From the NCBI GenBank assembly GCA_902774925.1, contig CACYKE010000001.1, positions 1 through 64,000 of the forward strand: DNA of 64,000 nt. Reading direction: 5' to 3'. The DNA is from an uncultured Prevotellaceae bacterium (lineage in GTDB: Bacteria > Bacteroidota > Bacteroidia > Bacteroidales > Bacteroidaceae). Under the pieces are notes generated by a model. That model made no database searches. It was not told the origin of the DNA and worked only from the letters and a program-made list of their open reading frames with translations. The position numbers and the translations under genes were made by a program. Below are positions 1 to 7,071 of the stretch, in pieces (position 1 is the first letter of the stretch; every line of letters starts with the position of its first letter).

Positions 1-549
1 TGGTGGGCGCAGGCCATCGCTTCCGACAAGGTCACTGTGAAAAAGATTGGCACACAAATTGTGCCCGCACTGACGCCCGTGCTGCTCACCTATGGCGGCA
101 CAGGACCGCTCTACCTGTCACGCTATGACGGCGATAACCCTGGAGCTGCCACCGATTTCGAGAACAACCTCTTCAAGGGTAGCGTAGACCCGGGCGGACA
201 CACTATGACCGATTCCGAGATGCAGAGCAACTTCCTCACGCTGGGACGTCCCAAGGGCGACCAGACCTTCGACCACCTGGGCTTCTACCTGTATCATCCC
301 AAGAACCATGTGCTGCCGTCGTACATCGCATGGATTGCCGCCAACAATGTGCCTCATAATGCCCTGGCTATGGAGTTCGACGAGAGCGAGACAGCGGACA
401 TTCAGACATTGGACAATTTGACCATTTCACCAACCGACAATTCTATCTACGACCTGCAAGGCCGCAAATGGTCTAATAGTCAATTGTCAAATGGTCAATT
501 ACCCAAGGGCCTCTATGTTGTGAATAGAAAATTAGTAATCATCCGATAA
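1..549 (+). CDS. C-terminal part of a secreted/surface protein (5' end outside window)
   Basis: The reading frame is open from base 1 to the TAA at 547-549, so the gene starts upstream and 182 residues are visible. I do not recognise the body. The end carries a Prevotella-type terminal signature: 'IYDLQGRKW', a short spacer, then 'PKGLYVVNRKLVIIR'. The same kind of tail ends the proteins finishing at 53511 and 58618, so it is probably a sorting or anchoring signal for exported proteins (inference). Between 'DLQGR' and 'KGLY' sits a run of short DNA repeats (466-503) that lengthens the spacer with 'SNSQLSNGQL'. A GTG at 37 is an internal valine codon rather than the likely start. Confidence 0.75.
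   Translation, partial: WWAQAIASDKVTVKKIGTQIVPALTPVLLTYGGTGPLYLSRYDGDNPGAATDFENNLFKGSVDPGGHTMTDSEMQSNFLTLGRPKGDQTFDHLGFYLYHPKNHVLPSYIAWIAANNVPHNALAMEFDESETADIQTLDNLTISPTDNSIYDLQGRKWSNSQLSNGQLPKGLYVVNRKLVIIR
466..503. repeat. Short-period (7-8 nt) repeat inside coding sequence
   Basis: Successive units read AAATGGTC, TAATAGTC, AATTGTC, AAATGGTC, AATTACC, sharing the core AAT..GTC with a 7-8 nt period. The array lies exactly in the spacer of the C-terminal motif of the surrounding gene and encodes SNSQLSNGQL. It resembles the heptamer arrays elsewhere in the window. Confidence 0.6.
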
Positions 550-562
550 AAATCCTACCACT

Positions 563-745
563 ATGAAAAAGATTGCTAAGAAAACGTACATTAGTCCAGA
601 GATCATGGTCATTGACCTGCCTTGCGAGGTATTGCTTACCACTTCCACTTCCGTCATAGACCCCTATGCAGGGGAAGAGACGATAGACATTTCGCTGGAC
701 ATTTTCCAGTTGGATCCCACCGGGGGAACATTCGATGCACTATAA
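563..745 (+). CDS. Small peptide of unknown function (60 aa)
   Basis: An ATG-initiated 60-residue protein begins 13 bp after the previous stop. It starts 'MKKIAKKTYISPEIMVIDLPCEVLL' in outline, followed by a Ser/Thr-rich stretch and an acidic tail. This resembles the small Bacteroidales peptides that open with 'KK.Y..P....I.L' and often sit beside surface-protein genes; their function is unknown. There is no clear signal peptide or membrane segment. It is probably co-transcribed with the upstream surface protein. The reality of the gene rests on the Lys-rich start, the spacing and the family-like N-terminus. Confidence 0.6.
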   Translation: MKKIAKKTYISPEIMVIDLPCEVLLTTSTSVIDPYAGEETIDISLDIFQLDPTGGTFDAL

Positions 746-854
746 TATATATACCACAGACAAAACGTGAATGTGGCGGCACGCATTCTGCGCAAGATAA
801 AGCCCCTACTTTGTATCATTAAATTTTATAAACTATAAAAATATACTTTACAAA

Positions 855-1865
855 ATGAAAATCATTGATTGCGAATTCCATTATTATTTACCTGAGTTGA
901 TGGACTATCTTGCCACGCGAGATGAAGCCATGAGGTATTATCCAGAGAAAAAAGTGCTGGAAGTAAGAGACAAAATCTATGCCCAATTCAGCGCAGTGAC
1001 AAACACCTATCCTGTTATTGACGAACTGATGAATTTCGGGGCGGAGAGAGTGGCCGAAATGGACCGCAACGGCATCGACGTCGCTGTGTTGTCTTCTTCG
1101 CCGGCATTGGAGGAACTGCCCGAAAAAGAGTGCATCTATTTCGCTAGGAAATCCAACGACGCCGTGGCCGAACTCATCAAGAAATTCCCCGACCGCTTCA
1201 TGGGCGCTGCCATTTTGCCGACGCCCTATGTCGATGAGGCCATCAAGGAACTGGAGCGTTGCATCAAAGAATTAGGATTCAAATACTGGCACACGCATTC
1301 CAATTATAAGAACGAGCACCTGTATGAAGAGAAATATCTTCCGCTGCTGGCCAAGGCCGAAGAGTTGGGCTGTGCCGTCTACGTTCATCCGCAGGCTTCC
1401 GACGACAAGGACATGAAGGATATGGGTTATGTGTATTCTTCGCCCGGTCTCGGTTTCGGACTGGATGCCATGAAGACGTCGCTGCGACTGATTCTGAACG
1501 GCACCTTTGACAAGTTCCCCAAACTGAGAATGATTCTCGGCCATTGTGGCGAATACTTCCCGTTCATCATCGGCAGGGTGGACAACCGTTTCGAATGGAT
1601 CAAGGACGATGAGGTGAAGATGAAGCACAAGGTTTCCTACTACTTCGAGAACAAGAATGTCGTCATGACGACCAGCGGCATTATGTCTAAAATCACCTTT
1701 GAGTGTACCAAGAAGGCTTTCGGCATCGACAGCATCATCTTTGCTTCGGATTATCCCTACGAGTCTCTGTCCAACATGATGAAGTTCATGGACACGCTGG
1801 ATTGGACAGAAGAGGAAAAAGAAAAACTCTTCCACCTGAATGCCGAGAAGTACATTTTAGGTTAG
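855..1865 (+). CDS. Amidohydrolase-2 family protein, nonoxidative decarboxylase type
   Basis: This 336-residue TIM-barrel protein belongs to the Amidohydro_2 family (PF04909). The N-terminal metal motif is E7-x-H9 ('DCEFH') instead of the usual HxH. It is followed by H178 ('YVHPQ'), H230 ('GHCGEYFPF', then 'RVDNRF') and D299 ('FASDYPYE'). In the gamma-resorcylate decarboxylase / LigW branch the ligands are Glu, His, His and Asp, and the 'GH.GE..P....RID.R' segment is shared, so a metal-dependent decarboxylase of an aromatic or related carboxylic acid is the best guess. The substrate cannot be told. The length fits the family. It is a lone gene with about 110 bp of AT-rich sequence upstream. 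Confidence 0.8.
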   Translation: MKIIDCEFHYYLPELMDYLATRDEAMRYYPEKKVLEVRDKIYAQFSAVTNTYPVIDELMNFGAERVAEMDRNGIDVAVLSSSPALEELPEKECIYFARKSNDAVAELIKKFPDRFMGAAILPTPYVDEAIKELERCIKELGFKYWHTHSNYKNEHLYEEKYLPLLAKAEELGCAVYVHPQASDDKDMKDMGYVYSSPGLGFGLDAMKTSLRLILNGTFDKFPKLRMILGHCGEYFPFIIGRVDNRFEWIKDDEVKMKHKVSYYFENKNVVMTTSGIMSKITFECTKKAFGIDSIIFASDYPYESLSNMMKFMDTLDWTEEEKEKLFHLNAEKYILG

Positions 1866-1890
1866 TCATACTGGGACCCATACATCAACA

Positions 1891-1936
1891 GGACTGTTCT
1901 TTTTGTGTAGAAGTACACAGAAGGGACAGTTCTTTT
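1891..1936. repeat. Direct repeat flanking an inverted repeat
   Basis: Two 13-nt direct repeats (GGACTGTTCTTTT at 1891-1903 and GGACAGTTCTTTT at 1924-1936) bracket the perfect inverted repeat TGTGTA-GAAG-TACACA (1904-1919). It lies just after the amidohydrolase stop. The stem followed by TTCTTTT could act as a weak terminator, but the direct repeats suggest a repeat element. Confidence 0.45.
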
Positions 1937-2026
1937 GGTTGCTTGCCACCATCATGGTGTGTGGCTGTCAATACGCCGGCCACCAGTAAAGAAGGTACTT
2001 TCGATTAATAAAAAAAGAATGATTTC

Positions 2027-2057
2027 TTTGTTTTGTTCTCACTTATTTGTATCTTTG
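2027..2057 (+). promoter_or_regulatory. Bacteroidetes-type promoter of comM
   Basis: TTTG at 2027-2030, 19 bp, then TATCTTTG at 2050-2057. It places transcription start near 2062 and so supports the ATG at 2079 over the longer upstream frame. Confidence 0.75.
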
Positions 2058-2078
2058 CAGCAAGAAAACGAATTGATT

Positions 2079-3626
2079 ATGCTTGTAAAGACCTATACTG
2101 CTGCAGTAAATGGACTGGAAGTGACAACTGTCGCCTGTGAGGTGAGCATGTCGCGTGGCGTGCAGTTCCACTTGACGGGACTGGCCGACACCGCTGTTAA
2201 GGAAAGCCACGACCGCATCAAGGCAGCACTCATCAACAACGGTTTCAAGATGCCCACCATGGACATCACCGTCAACCTGTCGCCAGCAGATATCAAGAAG
2301 GAAGGTTCGAGTTACGACCTGCCGCTGGCTATTGCCATCTTGGCCGCCAACGATAAGGTGAACTGTGACCGGTTGGACAAATATATGCTCGTCGGTGAGT
2401 TAGGACTCGACGGACGTTTGCAACCAGTTCGCGGTGCATTGCCCATCGCTATTAGGGCTAGGGCAGAGAAGTTCAAGGGTCTCATCGTACCCCAACAGAA
2501 CATCCGTGAAGCGGCTGTCGTAAACCAGTTGGAGGTCTATGGCATGGAGACACTGTCGGATGTCATCCGTTTTATGAATGGTGCCGACAGTTACCAGCCG
2601 ACCATCATCGACACGCGTAAGGAGTTTTACGAGCATCAGAACCATTTCGACATCGACTTCAGCGACGTGAAAGGTCAGGAGAGCGTGAAGCGCGCCTTGG
2701 AGGTAGCGGCCGCTGGCGGTCACAACCTCATTATGATTGGTCCGCCGGGATCGGGAAAGTCGATGCTTGCCAAGCGTCTGCCGAGTATCCTGCCACCTCT
2801 GTCGTTGGCCGAGAGTCTGGAAACCACACAGATTCATTCGGTGGCTGGTAAACTGAACCGTGACACAAGTCTCATCAGTCAGCGCCCCTTCCGGGCACCC
2901 CATCATACGATATCCCAAGTCGCCCTTGTCGGCGGCGGTAATAATCCGCAGCCTGGCGAGATATCACTTGCCCATAATGGCGTACTCTTCCTCGACGAGA
3001 TGCCTGAGCTGTCGCGTTCCGTCCTTGAGGTGTTGCGCCAGCCGTTGGAAGACCGCAAAATCAGCATTGCCCGTGCCAAGTACAGTGTAGAATACCCGTG
3101 CTCGTTTATGCTGATAGCCTCGATGAATCCCTGTCCTTGTGGTTATTATGGTGACCCGACGCACCATTGTGCCTGTACACCGGGACAGATTCAGCGTTAC
3201 ATGAACAAGATTAGCGGTCCGCTATTGGACCGTATCGATATTCATTGCGAGATACAGGCTGTACCGTTTGCACAGTTGAGTCAAATGCAGCCCGGTGAAC
3301 CCTCTGCCACCATCCGCGAGCGTGTCATTGCAGCTCGCAAGATTCAAGAGGAGCGGTTCCGTCCGTATAAGGGCGTTCATAGTAATGCGATGATGAGCGA
3401 GAAGATGCTTCATGAATTTGCTGAGCCTGATGATGCCAGTATGGAAATGCTGCGTATGGCGATGGAACGGTTAAAGCTGTCAGCGCGTGCCTATACACGT
3501 ATATTAAAGGTCGCCCGCACCATCGCCGACCTTGCCGGCAGCGAGCGGGTAGAGTCGGTACATATTGCCGAGGCAATAGGCTACCGCAACCTAGACCGTG
3601 GTGACTGGGCCGAGCGGGGCCTTTAG
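2079..3626 (+). CDS. comM: YifB/ComM family AAA+ ATPase (Mg-chelatase-like)
   Basis: This 515-residue protein starts 'MLVKTYTAAVNGLE'. It has an N-terminal ChlI/Lon-protease-like fold region (about 20-140), then the Mg-chelatase AAA+ domain with Walker A GPPGSGKS (from residue 221) and Walker B 'VLFLDEMPE' near 300. A cysteine cluster, 'NPCPCGYYG..THHCACTP', follows, then the C-terminal Mg_chelatase_C helical domain. In Vibrio and Haemophilus ComM is a hexameric branch-migration helicase that helps integrate transformed DNA; the role here is inferred from homology. The frame is open back to 1935, but the promoter at 2027-2057 lies inside that extension, so 2079 is chosen. It is a single-gene unit, convergent with the next gene. 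Confidence 0.93.
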   Translation: MLVKTYTAAVNGLEVTTVACEVSMSRGVQFHLTGLADTAVKESHDRIKAALINNGFKMPTMDITVNLSPADIKKEGSSYDLPLAIAILAANDKVNCDRLDKYMLVGELGLDGRLQPVRGALPIAIRARAEKFKGLIVPQQNIREAAVVNQLEVYGMETLSDVIRFMNGADSYQPTIIDTRKEFYEHQNHFDIDFSDVKGQESVKRALEVAAAGGHNLIMIGPPGSGKSMLAKRLPSILPPLSLAESLETTQIHSVAGKLNRDTSLISQRPFRAPHHTISQVALVGGGNNPQPGEISLAHNGVLFLDEMPELSRSVLEVLRQPLEDRKISIARAKYSVEYPCSFMLIASMNPCPCGYYGDPTHHCACTPGQIQRYMNKISGPLLDRIDIHCEIQAVPFAQLSQMQPGEPSATIRERVIAARKIQEERFRPYKGVHSNAMMSEKMLHEFAEPDDASMEMLRMAMERLKLSARAYTRILKVARTIADLAGSERVESVHIAEAIGYRNLDRGDWAERGL

Positions 3627-3670
3627 GAGGGAAGATAAATCCACGCCATGCACCCTCTTAGTAAAAAAAG

Positions 3671-3733
3671 GCTCTCTGCTGCGCAATAAGGCTGCCTTAT
3701 TTGGCAATAACCCTGCCTTATTGCGCAATACTC
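3671..3733. repeat. Three 21-bp phased repeats with a 13-bp inverted repeat (possible two-way terminator)
   Basis: Three units of 21 bp (3671-3691, 3692-3712, 3713-3733) share TGCC-TTATT and GCAATAA cores. TGCGCAATAAGGC (3680-3692) and its exact complement GCCTTATTGCGCA (3715-3727) form a 13-bp stem around 22 nt. It sits between convergent genes, so it may end both transcripts, although no clean T tract follows. Confidence 0.65.
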
Positions 3734-3750
3734 TCTGGCTGGGGTTTTAG

Positions 3751-5964
3751 TTAGTCATTAGACTGTTCTTTGGCGGCTTTTTTGGCGGCTTTGGCGGCGG
3801 CTTTTTCAGCTTTGCGCTGGGCTTTGGCTTCGGCTTTGGCCTGTTTTTCGGCAGCCTTGGCGGCGTCTTTGGCGGCTTTGGCCTCGGCCTTGGCGGCTTT
3901 TTCGGCGGCTTTCTGCTGTTGCTTCTCTGCTTTGCGCAGCTGTTTTTCGGCATCAAGGGCGGCACGGTCCTCACGCTTCTGGGCCTTGCGGGCTTCCTTG
4001 TCGGCACGCTTCTGCGCCTTGCGGGCTTCCTTCTCAGCCTTCAGCTGGGCTTTCTCCTCGTCGGTGAGGTCGCTCTTGCCGAAGAGGTGGAGCTTCATCT
4101 TGGGCTTGATCTTCGTCTTCTGCATCTCGTTGGTATTGGTGAACGAGAAGGTGCAGCTGAGGTCCATCCACTTGCCGGGGGCGTCGAGGTTGCCTTCGGC
4201 GACGGCGCCATTGCTGACGATATTGACGGTGAGGTCGCGCGTGCGAACAAATTTATATGACGCGCGCGACACATGCGCGTGGACTTCGCCGATGGGCAGC
4301 TTGCCGCCGAGGCGCTTACGCATGATGGCGGTGCGGGGCTTCGAGATGTCGATCTTGAAGGTGGCGGAGGCGGCGACGGGGCCGATGTCCTTCATATCCA
4401 TGACGCGACCAATCTCCAAGGAGTCGGTGGAGGCCTGGCCCGAGAGGTATTTGTTATTCTCGTCGAGGGCGAAATAGAAATTGAGTGCGCCGGCGGCGGT
4501 GGTCAGGCGACCCTGGAACTCCTCCTTCTTATAGAGCACATTGAAGGAACCGGCATAGTGGATGGTGCCGAGGGCGTGGAGCTGTTTCATCATCAGGCGC
4601 TTGACAGGGAACTGCTTGATGATGCGTTCCTTGCTGCCACCCTTGGCTTCCATGTTCTCGACATCGAAATGGACGCGCAGCTGGGTCTTGTTCTTCAGAC
4701 CGCTGATGGTGCCGCGGGCAGCGACCTGCAGCTGCTTGTCGGCAGTATTGACGCGGACATTGTCAAAGCGCAAGGTGGTGGCATCGCCACTGAAGCGCAC
4801 GCTGAGCAGGAGGGGTTCGGAGAAGTCCTTCAGCACGGGGGCGAAGGGTCGCGAGATGTCCTTGAGGATGGCGCGGCCATGGATGAACGACGTGCGGAAA
4901 CGGAAGGGACGGCCCTGCTTCTTGCTGGGCAGCTGGAGGAGGGCCTTGCCGAAGCGCAGCGTGGTGTTGATCTGCTGGACGAAAAAGTCGCGCAGGTGGA
5001 GGCCATCCTTGTTCAAGTAGAAGTTGGTATGTAGGTCGCGGACGTCGACACCCATGATGGTGTCGCGCACGGTACACTCGGCGAGGCGGCCGAAGATGGA
5101 GTCGGGCTTGGTGAAGTCGACGTTGAGCTTCATGTCGGCATAGGCGTTGACATGCTCGGCATCGAAGAAGCCGCGCTTGGGCTTGCCGGCATTCTTGCGC
5201 GGGTGGTGGTTGTTGTTGGTGAAATGGACGCCGTGGATGTCGGCAAAGACTTCGCCTTCGCGCTCGCTACGCAGGGCAATGTTGGCGATGGTAGCGGCAT
5301 GGCTGACCTGCCACCCTTTCTTGTTGGTGCGGTCCCAGTGTGCGGCGACGCGCTCGATATTGACACCGAGCTTGTTGTTCTTGCCTTCCTTGAAGGCGAG
5401 GGCACCGAGGGAGAAGCGGTATTGGTTGAACTGCACGTCGATGTCCTCGGCAGTGAGGCGCGACATGGAGAGGGCTATCTTCTGCTTCTTCTTCTTCAGC
5501 TCCTTGCGCACGGCCTTCTGGTCGGGGTTGTGGTCGCGCTTGAAGGCGTCGAGGATGAACTTGTAGTTCGGCACGGAGTCGATGGAGTCGTGGCGGATGT
5601 GGTGGATCTCGGCATGGATGCCCTTGAGGCGGGCCTCCTCGATGCGTACGACGCCGTCGATGATGAGCGGCATGAGGTCGGCCTTGACCTTGAGGAGGTT
5701 GGCACGGAGCATCGGTCGCTGCTGGCGGTCCTCGACATAGAGCCCGTAGAGTTCGGCATTGAGGGTGACGAGGTTGATGCTGACGCTGTCGATGTCGACG
5801 CGCGTCTGGAGCTTGTCCTGCAGCATGGTCTTGGCACGACGGACGAGCTCGTTTTGGACGGAGTTGGAATTGACGAGGCAGAATCCTGTGACGAGCAGGA
5901 TGACCACCAGAATGACGAGCGCCAGGACGGCGCGGAGTAACCACTTAAACACGGACTTCATCAT
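3751..5964 (-). CDS. AsmA/TamB-like envelope protein with Ala-Lys-Glu tail
   Basis: This 737-residue protein starts 'MMKSVFKWLLRAVLALVIL', with one N-terminal membrane helix (about 8-30), and then shows AsmA-family features: 'LQDKLQTRVDIDSVSINL', 'LNAELYGLYVEDR'. A long beta-rich periplasmic body follows. AsmA-like proteins are inner-membrane-anchored bridges thought to carry phospholipid toward the outer membrane. The last ~95 residues are almost purely Ala/Lys/Glu/Arg/Gln (repeats of 'KAEKEARKAQKR' and 'KAAEKAAKAEAKAA'), predicted as a long charged helix or coiled coil reminiscent of TolA domain II; this tail is unusual for the family. It appears to be the last gene of a minus-strand group reading from 8766. 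Confidence 0.8.
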   Translation of the reverse strand: MMKSVFKWLLRAVLALVILVVILLVTGFCLVNSNSVQNELVRRAKTMLQDKLQTRVDIDSVSINLVTLNAELYGLYVEDRQQRPMLRANLLKVKADLMPLIIDGVVRIEEARLKGIHAEIHHIRHDSIDSVPNYKFILDAFKRDHNPDQKAVRKELKKKKQKIALSMSRLTAEDIDVQFNQYRFSLGALAFKEGKNNKLGVNIERVAAHWDRTNKKGWQVSHAATIANIALRSEREGEVFADIHGVHFTNNNHHPRKNAGKPKRGFFDAEHVNAYADMKLNVDFTKPDSIFGRLAECTVRDTIMGVDVRDLHTNFYLNKDGLHLRDFFVQQINTTLRFGKALLQLPSKKQGRPFRFRTSFIHGRAILKDISRPFAPVLKDFSEPLLLSVRFSGDATTLRFDNVRVNTADKQLQVAARGTISGLKNKTQLRVHFDVENMEAKGGSKERIIKQFPVKRLMMKQLHALGTIHYAGSFNVLYKKEEFQGRLTTAAGALNFYFALDENNKYLSGQASTDSLEIGRVMDMKDIGPVAASATFKIDISKPRTAIMRKRLGGKLPIGEVHAHVSRASYKFVRTRDLTVNIVSNGAVAEGNLDAPGKWMDLSCTFSFTNTNEMQKTKIKPKMKLHLFGKSDLTDEEKAQLKAEKEARKAQKRADKEARKAQKREDRAALDAEKQLRKAEKQQQKAAEKAAKAEAKAAKDAAKAAEKQAKAEAKAQRKAEKAAAKAAKKAAKEQSND

Positions 5965-5989
5965 AGAACCACGATTTTTATTTTACGAA

Positions 5990-6052
5990 CACGAATCTCA
6001 CGAATGACACGAATTGTTTTAGGAACACGAATCGCACGAATCGTACGAATCT
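5990..6052. repeat. CACGAATNN nonamer array (7 x 9 nt)
   Basis: Three units CACGAATCT, CACGAATGA, CACGAATTG (5990-6016) are followed by one degenerate 9-nt unit and three more: CACGAATCG, CACGAATCG, TACGAATCT (6026-6052). The phase of nine is kept throughout. The array fills most of the gap between the thioredoxin-like gene and the AsmA-like gene. A related array is at 7045-7071. Confidence 0.8.
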
Positions 6053-6054
6053 TT

Positions 6055-7065
6055 TTATTTCAGCAGCTGGGTGATTTTGTCTTCGAGCTGTTGGGGAGCG
6101 AGGTTGCGGGCCTGGATGAAACCGCTAGCATTGAGGATGATGTTGCCGGGGACATCGCAGATGCCCAGGCGCGAGATCAGTGGCGACTGCCACATACGGC
6201 CGTCGCAGACAGTCTTCCACGGCAGCGAGTCGCGCTCGACAGTCTCGCGGCACTTCTTGATGTCGGCATCGAGACAGATGCTGACGACGGAGAGGTTGGC
6301 GCCCTTGTCCTTCTTCAGACGCTGCAGGCGACGCTGGATATCGGTGCTGGAATAGCTCCACGAGGCCCAGACGGTGATGACGTTGACCTTCGCCTTGAGG
6401 TCGGCGAGGGACACGTTGCGACCTTTGACGTCGCGTTCGGAGAAGTCGGTGAGGCGGCCGTTGACCTGACTATGGCGCATGCCGTCGAGCTGGCGTTTCC
6501 ACGTGGCAAGCTGTTCGTCGTCGGGGTTCTCCTTCTGGAGGAGGGAGGCGAGGACGTAGGCTTGTTCGAGGTTGGCCTGCGGTTCGGCGAGGAAGTAGCG
6601 CTGGAGGAGATAGCGGCTGACGCGCGAGCGGGGGTGTTTGTCGATGAATGTGCCTACGGCCTTGGGGACGTCGGGCGGCATGAGTTCGTTGAGTTGCATG
6701 CGCAGCTCCGTCATGTCGTCGTTGTCGTCGGTGCCCTTGATGATCATCTCCTTCATATGTGAGGCGTTACCCTTGATATCGACCTCTTCGCCGGGTTCGG
6801 CAAAGACGGGCTGTTCGGAGAAGTTGGGGAAGACGACGACGAAGGTGGCGGGATGGCGCAGCTCGGTTTCGTAGGTGAACCGTCCGTCGCGCACGACGAT
6901 GGTGTCGATGCCGCTGATGGCTCCGTCGGGGCTGTAGATGAGGAATTCGGCCTGATTGACGTTACGCAGTCGGCCGGTCAGCCGGAACTTGTTGCTGTCG
7001 ACCCCGCAGGACGACAGCAACAAGACGACGGAGAGTAAAGCGAACACGAATCTCACGAATCTCAC
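6055..7065 (-). CDS. Thioredoxin-fold lipoprotein (DUF4369-type) lacking the CxxC motif
   Basis: This 336-residue protein has a lipoprotein signal ending 'LLLSSC'. It has an N-terminal DUF4369-like domain (about 25-120: 'KFRLTGRLRNVNQAEFLIY'), a helical middle and a C-terminal AhpC/TSA-thioredoxin-like domain (about 200-336: 'VNVITVWASWSYSS', 'VPGNIILNASGFI'). The usual WCxxC becomes 'WSYSS', so both redox cysteines are missing and ordinary disulfide chemistry is not expected. Related Bacteroidales lipoproteins act at the envelope, often as oxidoreductases. The start codon is a GTG that lies inside a CACGAATCT repeat (7045-7071); two more in-frame GTGs follow at 9-nt steps. It begins 3 bp after the TPR gene stop, so they form an operon. 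Confidence 0.8.
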   Translation of the reverse strand: MRFVRFVFALLSVVLLLSSCGVDSNKFRLTGRLRNVNQAEFLIYSPDGAISGIDTIVVRDGRFTYETELRHPATFVVVFPNFSEQPVFAEPGEEVDIKGNASHMKEMIIKGTDDNDDMTELRMQLNELMPPDVPKAVGTFIDKHPRSRVSRYLLQRYFLAEPQANLEQAYVLASLLQKENPDDEQLATWKRQLDGMRHSQVNGRLTDFSERDVKGRNVSLADLKAKVNVITVWASWSYSSTDIQRRLQRLKKDKGANLSVVSICLDADIKKCRETVERDSLPWKTVCDGRMWQSPLISRLGICDVPGNIILNASGFIQARNLAPQQLEDKITQLLK

Positions 7066-7071
7066 GGATTA
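7045..7071. repeat. CACGAATNN nonamer array supplying a start codon
   Basis: Three 9-nt units, CACGAATCT, CACGAATCT and CACGGATTA, cover the stop codon of the TPR lipoprotein and the first codons of the thioredoxin-like gene, where they encode R-F-V twice ('MRFVRFVFALL'). Each unit carries a GTG in frame on the minus strand. Confidence 0.75.

Noticed and set aside
1935..2078. Extension of comM by 48 codons upstream
   Set aside because: The promoter TTTG-N19-TATCTTTG lies inside it and the extra residues have no family similarity.
5152..5940. Long plus-strand frames opposite the AsmA-like gene
   Set aside because: They arise from skewed codon use of the real gene, have no start context, and show low-complexity acidic translation without a domain.
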